The notes below the pieces were generated by a model. That model saw only the letters and a list, made by a program, of their open reading frames with translations, did not search any database and was not told where the DNA came from. Below, piece by piece: positions 1-4,364 of a stretch of DNA of 6,124 bases. The DNA is from CAZJDM01 sp964544765 (lineage in GTDB: Bacteria > Bdellovibrionota_B > Oligoflexia > CAYFLR01). Made by a program: the position numbers and the translations under genes. Where the stretch lies: contig CAZJDM010000220.1 of the NCBI GenBank assembly GCA_964544765.1, forward strand, positions 1 through 6,124, read 5' to 3'. Each line of letters begins with the position of its first letter. Within the stretch, counting starts at the first letter, position 1.

Positions 1-41
1 AATCTTCTACGTGTTTTTGTTACTTGTAATTTGGATGCCAT
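1..41 (-). CDS. 5' end of an unidentified gene, cut by the left window edge
   Basis: The minus strand has an ATG at 41-39 preceded by AGGAG with an 8-nt spacer, a good Shine-Dalgarno arrangement. The frame stays open to the window edge and gives MASKLQVTKTRRR, a strongly basic start. Thirteen codons are too few to assign a family. The product may be a nucleic-acid-binding or ribosome-associated protein, but that rests only on charge. It lies downstream of, and in the same direction as, the 181-residue gene at 172-717, with about 130 nt between them. A weak promoter-like pair at 106-133 suggests it may have its own promoter. A plus-strand frame covering 1-84 also exists but has no start or ribosome binding site in view. 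Confidence 0.5.
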   Translation of the reverse strand, partial: MASKLQVTKTRRR

Positions 42-105
42 GCTTCTTACTCCTGCAAAAAATTCAAAGGCTGTAGGAGACTAATAGATTCGGGGCATAA
101 TTGCA

Positions 106-133
106 AGTATAAATTGAGTTAGAAGTTTGGAAA
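106..133 (-). promoter_or_regulatory. weak sigma70-like promoter for the left-edge gene
   Basis: Read on the minus strand, TTTCCA (133-128) and TATACT (111-106) are separated by 16 nt. They match the -35 consensus at 4 of 6 and the -10 consensus at 5 of 6 positions. Transcription would start near position 100, leaving a leader of about 60 nt before the ATG at 41. In an AT-rich genome such matches are common by chance, so this is only a candidate. I see no other gene, stable RNA or strong terminator hairpin in the 42-171 interval. Confidence 0.25.
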
Positions 134-171
134 GTTTAACTATTTACATCCTGATTAAGAGCTAGGCTTGT

Positions 172-717
172 CTATCTAAAGGCGACTAATTTTAAAATGC
201 ATTTAATTTTCCCGAATTTATCCTTTTTTATTTTCTTAAAGGGGCGAGATAATTGATAAAAATATTTCTTGCCCTGTTTTATCGTTTTATAAGGTAAAAC
301 GACTCTCGATTGCATGATAGTTTGTTCAAATGGGCCGTCCTTTTTAGAGACATTATACCTCATACTAAGGTATTGAGTTGGATTTTTATCTGATAATTTG
401 GTGAAAATAGATATTGTATATCCTTCTGGAGATTTAAAATATATAGTTTTTCCTAATTCAATGCCTACATTGCTGTTGTAAACTTTTGAAAAAATTCTTT
501 TAGAGCCGGATCTTGATTTTTTTAGGTGTTTTTTTAAGATTCGGTCCTTAGATATTACATCTGAATATAGATCCTCTCTCGGAATTGTAAGGGTCATGTA
601 AGATCTTAAGCTATTTTCAACGCGTTTTTTGGGTTTAATAATACCATTTAACTGAGTATTATATAAAAATATTGATCCCGTGATCAATATGATAAATTTT
701 AAATCCTTGTAATTCAT
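172..717 (-). CDS. unassigned basic protein with N-terminal membrane or signal segment
   Basis: This 181-residue protein is not one I recognise. The N-terminus has lysines at 4 and 7, then a hydrophobic run at residues 8-19, which fits an uncleaved signal anchor or a short signal peptide. There is no lipobox. The rest is rich in Lys and Arg, with basic clusters at about 57-75 and 161-172. Between them, residues 76-158 alternate polar and aromatic or aliphatic residues, as in a beta-rich domain. The only cysteine is Cys173. The start at 717 is well fixed because AAGGAGG sits 7 nt upstream. The gene ends with TAG at 174-172. It is divergent from the 113-residue gene at 766, with 48 nt between the two starts, so both promoters must be squeezed together or lie in coding sequence. 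An exported, envelope-associated role is inferred from the N-terminus alone. Confidence 0.75.
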   Translation of the reverse strand: MNYKDLKFIILITGSIFLYNTQLNGIIKPKKRVENSLRSYMTLTIPREDLYSDVISKDRILKKHLKKSRSGSKRIFSKVYNSNVGIELGKTIYFKSPEGYTISIFTKLSDKNPTQYLSMRYNVSKKDGPFEQTIMQSRVVLPYKTIKQGKKYFYQLSRPFKKIKKDKFGKIKCILKLVAFR

Positions 718-724
718 CTTAAAT

Positions 725-731
725 CCTCCTT
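725..731 (-). promoter_or_regulatory. strong Shine-Dalgarno of the 181-residue gene
   Basis: AAGGAGG on the minus strand (731-725) lies 7 nt before the ATG at 717. It is a near-perfect anti-16S match at ideal spacing. It fixes the start of this gene and is the best evidence that this otherwise unrecognised frame is translated. Confidence 0.8.
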
Positions 732-759
732 GATTTTAAATTGTCCTTTAGAGTAGAAT
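730..759 (+). promoter_or_regulatory. candidate promoter of the aroK cluster
   Basis: TTGATT (730-735) and TAGAAT (754-759) have an 18-nt spacer and match the sigma70 -35 and -10 consensus at 4 of 6 and 5 of 6 positions. Transcription would begin around 765-767, on or next to the ATG at 766. That would make the first gene's message leaderless, which agrees with the lack of a Shine-Dalgarno before that ATG. The -35 box overlaps the ribosome binding site of the divergent gene. This is prediction from consensus only. Confidence 0.35.
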
Positions 760-765
760 GTAAAA

Positions 766-1107
766 ATGATCTTACAGAACATAAACTATAAGAAACCCAT
801 TTTTTTGACTCTACTATTAGGCATATACTGTAATCTTCCTTTATCAATTGTATCAAAAGAACCTAATTTGCACAAAACAAACTCAAAGGTTAAAGTTGAT
901 AAAGAACATAACTCCACTAAGTTGTTAAAGAAACATTCATTGGATACGTCTTTGGCACCTACTCAAAATCATGAAAAACAACAATTAAACCAAAATATGA
1001 TCGATAATGTTGATAATAGAGAAAATACCTTTAATTATAAGTTGGTTCCTATATTATCTATCCTAATGTTGGGTTTTCTTCTATTTCTTATTTTATTATT
1101 TACTTGA
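766..1107 (+). CDS. small unassigned protein with hydrophobic segments at both ends
   Basis: This 113-residue protein is of unknown function. Residues 1-10 form a basic n-region. Residues 11-30 are hydrophobic, as in a signal peptide or membrane anchor. Residues 31-90 are highly polar, rich in Lys, Asn, Gln and His, and probably disordered. Residues 93-113 are almost entirely Leu, Ile, Phe and Val and run to the last residue. The likely topology is either a two-pass protein with a polar extracytoplasmic loop or a secreted precursor with a C-terminal membrane tail. Cys22 is not in a lipobox. No Shine-Dalgarno precedes the ATG, and a possible -10 box ends 6 nt upstream, so the message may be leaderless. 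It ends 16 nt before aroK and probably heads that operon. Functional linkage to aroK is not implied. Confidence 0.65.
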   Translation: MILQNINYKKPIFLTLLLGIYCNLPLSIVSKEPNLHKTNSKVKVDKEHNSTKLLKKHSLDTSLAPTQNHEKQQLNQNMIDNVDNRENTFNYKLVPILSILMLGFLLFLILLFT

Positions 1108-1113
1108 TTAATT

Positions 1114-1117
1114 GAGG
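1114..1117 (+). promoter_or_regulatory. aroK: Shine-Dalgarno that sets the aroK start
   Basis: GAGG at 1114-1117 stands 6 nt before the ATG at 1124. A TTG at 1112 is in frame but overlaps this element and has no ribosome binding site of its own. The ATG at 1124 is therefore chosen as the aroK start. Confidence 0.65.
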
Positions 1118-1123
1118 AAGAAT

Positions 1124-1744
1124 ATGGAAGATCAACCTAAATCGCCCCCTCTTCAGAATTCAGATCAGAAAACTACAAAATATCATTCTTCAAATATTAG
1201 TCTACACTTATCAAGCGGTTGTCCAATAAATAGGCCCACCAATATTATTTTGATTGGATATATGAGTACCGGAAAGACGATCATAGGTAAAAAACTCGCT
1301 AAAATGACCAAATTTGCTTTTGTTGATGTGGATGAGTTGATAGAAAGTTACTATCACAAGAAAATAGAAGATATTTTTAAGGATGAGGGAGAAGATTCTT
1401 TTCGTCAAAAGGAACATGATATATTGCAAAAATTACAAAAAAAACAAAATATGGTTGTTGCCACGGGCGGTGGATTACCCACTTATCAAAGAAATTGGGA
1501 TATATTGAAGCAAATGGGGAAAACAGTTTTCTTATACACATCACCAAAAGAACTAGTGAAGCGATTGAACAGTGATGAGGTAAAAAAACGTCCATTATTA
1601 AGAGATCTATCTATTAATGTGGAAACAATAGACAGGCTGTTAAATGAGAGAATGCCTTTTTATGTTAAGGCGGACTTTGAAGTTAACACTATGGATACAA
1701 ATATAGAAAGTGTTGTAATAGATATTATTTCAAATTTACGATAA
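1124..1744 (+). CDS. aroK: shikimate kinase with N-terminal extension
   Basis: Shikimate kinase (EC 2.7.1.71) phosphorylates the 3-hydroxyl of shikimate with ATP, the fifth step of the cytosolic shikimate pathway to chorismate and aromatic amino acids. The 206-residue product shows the family signatures in order. These are a Walker A loop GYMSTGKT (45-52), the shikimate-binding acidic pair in FVDVDELIE (Asp68 and Asp70), the EGEDSFRQKE segment with Arg94, the ATGGG shikimate-binding loop (113-117), the lid motif KKRPLL with Arg156, and the C-terminal RMPFYVKAD with Arg176. The kinase core starts near residue 39. The first 36 or so residues are polar, Ser/Pro/Gln-rich and beyond the usual length of about 170-175 residues. 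Ser48 stands where many AroK proteins have Gly, but the loop still fits GxxxxGK[ST]. It lies between a small membrane protein and a MEMO-family gene, probably in one transcript. Confidence 0.93.
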   Translation: MEDQPKSPPLQNSDQKTTKYHSSNISLHLSSGCPINRPTNIILIGYMSTGKTIIGKKLAKMTKFAFVDVDELIESYYHKKIEDIFKDEGEDSFRQKEHDILQKLQKKQNMVVATGGGLPTYQRNWDILKQMGKTVFLYTSPKELVKRLNSDEVKKRPLLRDLSINVETIDRLLNERMPFYVKADFEVNTMDTNIESVVIDIISNLR

Positions 1745-1769
1745 TTTATTCCTTAGGAGTTAATAAAGA

Positions 1770-2579
1770 ATGATTCGTGAACCAATAGTCCAAGGTTCTT
1801 TTTATCCAGATAAGTCCGCTGAACTTGCTAGAATTATTGATAATTATCTAGGTTCACCAAATAATCAAGGTACAACTTCGGCCAAAGCTATAATGGCCCC
1901 GCATGCGGGATATTTTTATTCTGGCGCAATTGCGGGGGACATATATAGAAATATTGTAATTCCTGATATAGTTTTTGTTTTATGTCCAAATCATACAGGC
2001 CATGGACCTCTTGTTTCGGTATACGCTCATGGTAAGTGGCGCACTCCATTAGGAGACATAAACGTTTCTGAGAATTATGCAGCCGGACTTATTGATCAGG
2101 TTCCATCAGCAAAGGAAGACTATTCTGCCCATTTATCGGAACATTCAATTGAAGTTCAATTGCCATTTATCCAAAGAAAAAACCCTTCTTGCCAGATAAT
2201 ACCTATTTGCCTATATTCTATGCAACTTGCTGATATTATTAAGTTTGGTAAATATTTTGGCCAATTTATTTCTAAAATTAAGGAACCATATTTAATTGTA
2301 GTAAGTTCTGATATGAATCATTATGAGTCAGCCAATGTGGCGGAAAAAAAAGACTCTTTGGCTATCAAAGAAATATTAGATTTAAACCCTCAAGGTCTCT
2401 ATCAAGTTGTGGCACAAAATCAGATAAGTATGTGCGGATATATTCCCATGGTTGGCACCCTCGAAGCATTAAAGGTATTTCCTCAAATTAAGGCTTCCCT
2501 AATTTCTAAAGGCCATTCTGGTCAACAATCCAATGATAATCAGCGGGTTGTGGGGTATGCAAGTATCTTATTTGAATAA
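1770..2579 (+). CDS. amrB: MEMO1 family protein (AmmeMemoRadiSam system protein B)
   Basis: This 269-residue protein has the usual length and motifs of the MEMO1 family, whose fold resembles class III extradiol dioxygenases. Seen in order are the N-terminal REPIVQGSFYP, APHAGYFYSG (43-52), PNHTGHG (73-79), KWRTPLGD (89-96), EHSIEVQLPF (124-133), SSDMNHY (179-185), CGYIP (222-226) and a C-terminal VGYAS. His45, His75 and Cys222 align with human MEMO1 His49, His81 and Cys244, the metal-site residues, so a metal-binding pocket appears intact. The bacterial role is not established. The family is often encoded with an AMMECR1-domain protein (A) and a radical SAM protein, neither of which is in this window. 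An AGGAG element precedes the ATG with a rather long 10-nt spacer. The gene starts 25 nt after aroK and is probably co-transcribed. The name amrB follows common annotation usage. Confidence 0.9.
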   Translation: MIREPIVQGSFYPDKSAELARIIDNYLGSPNNQGTTSAKAIMAPHAGYFYSGAIAGDIYRNIVIPDIVFVLCPNHTGHGPLVSVYAHGKWRTPLGDINVSENYAAGLIDQVPSAKEDYSAHLSEHSIEVQLPFIQRKNPSCQIIPICLYSMQLADIIKFGKYFGQFISKIKEPYLIVVSSDMNHYESANVAEKKDSLAIKEILDLNPQGLYQVVAQNQISMCGYIPMVGTLEALKVFPQIKASLISKGHSGQQSNDNQRVVGYASILFE

Positions 2580-2752
2580 TTAATGTGTAAAAAATTTAGA
2601 CATATCGTAAAAACTTTAGTCAGATATTCAAATAATCTAACAATTGTCGCTTTTAATTCATTATAAAAACAGTGAGTTACTTCTTTGGACCTAATGGCAC
2701 ACCCTTTGCAAATATTTACATCGAGTTTGTTATGTCCACATAGCAAACACAA
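2540..2752 (-). CDS. possible small zinc-knuckle protein (uncertain)
   Basis: A 70-codon minus-strand frame lies mostly (2580-2752) in the interval between the MEMO gene and the lipoprotein gene, and runs 40 nt into the end of the MEMO gene. Its N-terminus has C2-x2-C5-G-H and then C15-x2-C18, a CxxC-x9-CxxC spacing like a zinc ribbon, with His27 and Cys28 just after. The remainder is a hydrophobic-polar mix with no recognised domain. Against it being a gene: the only possible starts are TTG codons (2752 or 2746), there is no Shine-Dalgarno at a useful distance, an in-frame TAG lies 6 codons upstream of the TTG, and the C-terminus is antisense to conserved coding sequence. For it: four cysteines in this spacing are unlikely by chance in an AT-rich spacer. 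It could be a real microprotein, a decayed fragment, or coincidence. Confidence 0.35.
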   Translation of the reverse strand: MCLLCGHNKLDVNICKGCAIRSKEVTHCFYNELKATIVRLFEYLTKVFTICLNFLHINYSNKILAYPTTR

Positions 2753-2764
2753 GTGATTTGTATC

Positions 2765-2770
2765 TATTAT
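2765..2770 (+). promoter_or_regulatory. possible -10 box of the lipoprotein gene
   Basis: TATTAT matches the sigma70 -10 consensus at 5 of 6 positions. It would give a start near 2777 and a short leader of about 23 nt before the ATG at 2800. No good -35 hexamer lies 16-18 nt upstream, so the promoter would be weak, activator-dependent or read by another sigma factor. The upstream AT-rich spacer from 2580 shows no convincing terminator for the MEMO gene, so read-through is also possible. Confidence 0.3.
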
Positions 2771-2782
2771 CTACCTCGGTAG
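2771..2782 (+). repeat. short palindrome in the lipoprotein leader
   Basis: CTACC and GGTAG form a perfect 5-bp inverted repeat around a 2-nt centre (TC). It sits directly after the possible -10 box and just before the ribosome binding site, where a repressor operator would overlap the expected transcription start. The 2-nt centre is too small for an efficient RNA hairpin without opening the inner pairs, so a DNA-binding site is the more natural reading. Chance cannot be excluded for so short a repeat. Confidence 0.3.
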
Positions 2783-2788
2783 AATTAG

Positions 2789-2795
2789 AAGGAGG
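2789..2795 (+). promoter_or_regulatory. Shine-Dalgarno that sets the lipoprotein start
   Basis: AAGGAGG at 2789-2795 is followed 4 nt later by the ATG at 2800. Spacing is short but the match is complete. An in-frame TTG at 2758 would add 14 residues in front of the signal peptide and has no ribosome binding site, so it is rejected. Confidence 0.75.
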
Positions 2796-2799
2796 CAAT

Positions 2800-3813
2800 A
2801 TGTTAGGTTATAAGTTTAAAACAATATCAGTATTGGCAACGCTGATACTAACTTTGATGTTGAGTTCTTGTGGGAAGAAGGCACCGGCTCCAAGTCAACC
2901 ACCAGCGCCAAGTGTGGATGATGTAAAACGAATTGAAGCTGAAAGAAAAGCTGCCGCAGATAAAGTACAAGCAGAATTAGATGCAGCTAGAGAAGCGGCA
3001 ACAAATGCTGCAACACAAGAAGAAGCACAGAATACCCAGACGCTAGATGGTGCAGATGATGTTGATATTGCAAGTTTGATTTCTAACGCATCAGATATGA
3101 AGGAATGGGGTCAGGGTGTTTTTGGTTATCAAAATATTAGTCAACCATCGATAGTGAATCCTGCTTGGGAATCAGTAGCTGAAAGCGGTTTTAATTATGT
3201 TAATGATCCATGTATGAATAACACGGGTTGTACTATGAGACAAGAAGCATATCAAATGTATATGAATTCTAGTCCGCAAATTGGAGTCAATTTGTTTAAT
3301 TCGTATTATCAAGCTAGCCCTAATCTATTAAATTGTAATATGGATTTTACAAACTATTTTAATGGTGTTGTACAAAACAACTGGTTAGAAAGATATCTGT
3401 ATGCAGTGGTAACGGTTCAATTATTTGATGGGGTTACTGGACAGGAAGTTGGACGAACAGTCTATCAAGAAAATGGCATGATGCCAATCGTCTTTTATCA
3501 AGCTGTTCAAGCCTTTAAAAGAGAATTTTTAAGATATCAACAAGATTCGAGTTTATGTTATAGCCCTGTTATACCTACCCCTCCCCCAGGTGCTGTTATT
3601 GGTAATACCGGCTCAACGATTGTAACACCTATAGTTCCTCCAACTTGTGGAGTAGGATGTGGTCCAGGATCAACAACGATATGTACTACAGGTGGATGTC
3701 AATCAAGAGGCGGAATACAATGGCAACTAGACGTAGGAGTTGGTGGATATGATATGACTGGTGGTAGTTTCACACAATATGGAATAGGATTCGGTATAGG
3801 TGGAGGTTTTTAA
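2800..3813 (+). CDS. unassigned lipoprotein with Cys-rich and Gly-rich C-terminus
   Basis: This 337-residue protein begins with a textbook lipoprotein signal peptide: Lys5 and Lys7, a hydrophobic core at 8-20, and the lipobox LSSC with the lipidated Cys24. Gly at +2 does not suggest inner-membrane retention, so outer-membrane anchoring is likely. Next come a Pro/Ala/Ser linker (28-38) and a charged Ala/Glu/Lys-rich helix (about 39-78), typical of spacers that lift a domain off the membrane. Residues 100-255 form an aromatic, Asn/Gln-rich domain with Cys138, 144, 179 and 253. A Pro-rich stretch (256-282) leads to Cys283, 287, 295 and 300, then a Gly-rich tail (305-337) ending in Phe. The eight non-lipidated cysteines could form disulfides outside the cytoplasm. 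I recognise no domain and assign no function. It has its own ribosome binding site, a 220-nt upstream gap and a strong terminator, so it is probably a single-gene unit. Confidence 0.85.
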   Translation: MLGYKFKTISVLATLILTLMLSSCGKKAPAPSQPPAPSVDDVKRIEAERKAAADKVQAELDAAREAATNAATQEEAQNTQTLDGADDVDIASLISNASDMKEWGQGVFGYQNISQPSIVNPAWESVAESGFNYVNDPCMNNTGCTMRQEAYQMYMNSSPQIGVNLFNSYYQASPNLLNCNMDFTNYFNGVVQNNWLERYLYAVVTVQLFDGVTGQEVGRTVYQENGMMPIVFYQAVQAFKREFLRYQQDSSLCYSPVIPTPPPGAVIGNTGSTIVTPIVPPTCGVGCGPGSTTICTTGGCQSRGGIQWQLDVGVGGYDMTGGSFTQYGIGFGIGGGF

Positions 3814-3826
3814 ATAAATCTATAAA

Positions 3827-3849
3827 GCAGATAGTCCCCCCCTATCTGC
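3827..3849. other. hairpin 1 in the convergent intergenic region
   Basis: GCAGATAG (3827-3834) and CTATCTGC (3842-3849) form a perfect 8-bp stem around a 7-nt loop of T and six C. It begins 13 nt after the lipoprotein stop. On the plus strand no T-tract follows, so it is more likely an mRNA 3' protective structure than a terminator. Read on the minus strand, the stem is followed by a moderately U-rich stretch (3826 down to about 3812), so it may act as a weak terminator for the glmM-pdxJ-tsaE transcript, 39 nt past the tsaE stop. Confidence 0.55.
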
Positions 3850-3858
3850 CTAACACAC

Positions 3859-3875
3859 AAACCTTTTTTAGGTTT
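3859..3875 (+). other. hairpin 2 in the convergent intergenic region
   Basis: AAACCT (3859-3864) and AGGTTT (3870-3875) form a 6-bp stem around a T5 loop. Only two Ts follow before the next stem begins at 3878, so it is weak as a terminator. It stands between the two stronger hairpins and, with them, makes a row of three stem-loops after the lipoprotein gene. Confidence 0.4.
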
Positions 3876-3877
3876 TT

Positions 3878-3908
3878 GGAGGACTTTTTAAGTCCTCCAT
3901 TTTTTTTT
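3878..3908 (+). terminator. Rho-independent terminator of the lipoprotein gene
   Basis: GGAGGACTT (3878-3886) and AAGTCCTCC (3890-3898) form a perfect 9-bp stem with a TTT loop. After one A comes an unbroken run of nine Ts (3900-3908). This is a canonical plus-strand intrinsic terminator, 65 nt after the lipoprotein stop. On the minus strand no T-run follows the stem, so it works in one direction. The same bases encode the last residues and stop codon of tsaE on the opposite strand, the T9 run being three AAA lysine codons. Confidence 0.9.
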
Positions 3909-4364
3909 CAAATTGTGATTTCCGTGAGCGTGTAGTTTTATTATTCTGCTGGTTTCGTTTTTTCCGTAGGAAAATTCCATAGAGTAATAATCTTTTATTG
4001 GTAAAGATCCTAGATTATAAGCCCACTCAATAAAAATAATTCCATTAAGTGCTAAATAGTCATATAACCCAACTTCTTCAACTAATTGCTCGATGCTGTT
4101 TAAACGATATAAATCAAAATGGTGGATGATAGATAACTTGGTTTCATAAGTATGAACGATATTAAAACTAGGGCTTTTTACAACACTATCATCAGTTATA
4201 CCTAGAGATTCACAAACTAACCTGACAAAGGTTGTCTTACCAGTTCCTATTTCTCCATTTAAACATAAAATATCTCCAGGTTCTAATCCATCAGCAAATT
4301 GCTGGGCAAAGCCTGCTGTCTCTTTTAATGTAGATACATTTATTGATTTCAATTGGTCCGTCAT
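3888..4364 (-). CDS. tsaE: tRNA t6A biosynthesis ATPase TsaE
   Basis: TsaE (YjeE family) is the ATPase that works with TsaB and TsaD to turn over the complex that makes N6-threonylcarbamoyladenosine at position 37 of ANN-decoding tRNAs, in the cytoplasm. The 158-residue length is normal. Visible motifs are Walker A GEIGTGKTT (37-45), a switch-like segment KSPSFNIVHTYE (63-74), HFDLYRL (82-88) and a Walker B-like IIFIEWAYNL (109-118). Its ATG overlaps the pdxJ stop by 4 nt (ATGA), so translation is probably coupled; its own Shine-Dalgarno is weak. The C-terminus (KKKWRT and stop) is encoded by the bases that form the opposing lipoprotein terminator. The A9 run in its sense strand is slippage-prone, but it lies six codons from the end and should matter little. 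Confidence 0.93.
   Translation of the reverse strand: MTDQLKSINVSTLKETAGFAQQFADGLEPGDILCLNGEIGTGKTTFVRLVCESLGITDDSVVKSPSFNIVHTYETKLSIIHHFDLYRLNSIEQLVEEVGLYDYLALNGIIFIEWAYNLGSLPIKDYYSMEFSYGKNETSRIIKLHAHGNHNLKKKWRT

Noticed and set aside
1..84. Plus-strand open frame ending with TAA at 82-84
   Set aside because: No start in view and no recognisable C-terminus. The opposite strand has a good Shine-Dalgarno and ATG in the same place.
735..764. Minus-strand promoter TTTACA (764-759) with TTTAAA (740-735) for the 181-residue gene
   Set aside because: Transcription would start inside the Shine-Dalgarno at 725-731 and remove part of it, so this pairing is unlikely to be the working promoter.
1112..1123. 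TTG at 1112 as the aroK start
   Set aside because: It overlaps the GAGG that serves the ATG at 1124 and has no ribosome binding site of its own.
1211..1595. Two 72-codon minus-strand frames opposite aroK
   Set aside because: Both lie inside the conserved shikimate kinase gene, and their composition is what an antisense reading of AT-rich coding DNA gives.
2618..2640. Imperfect inverted repeat as a terminator after the MEMO gene
   Set aside because: The arms are short, AT-rich and bulged, and no T-run follows, so it is not a credible terminator.
2758..2799. TTG at 2758 as the lipoprotein start
   Set aside because: It would put 14 residues ahead of a clean signal peptide and has no Shine-Dalgarno. 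The ATG at 2800 has AAGGAGG and gives a normal lipoprotein N-terminus.
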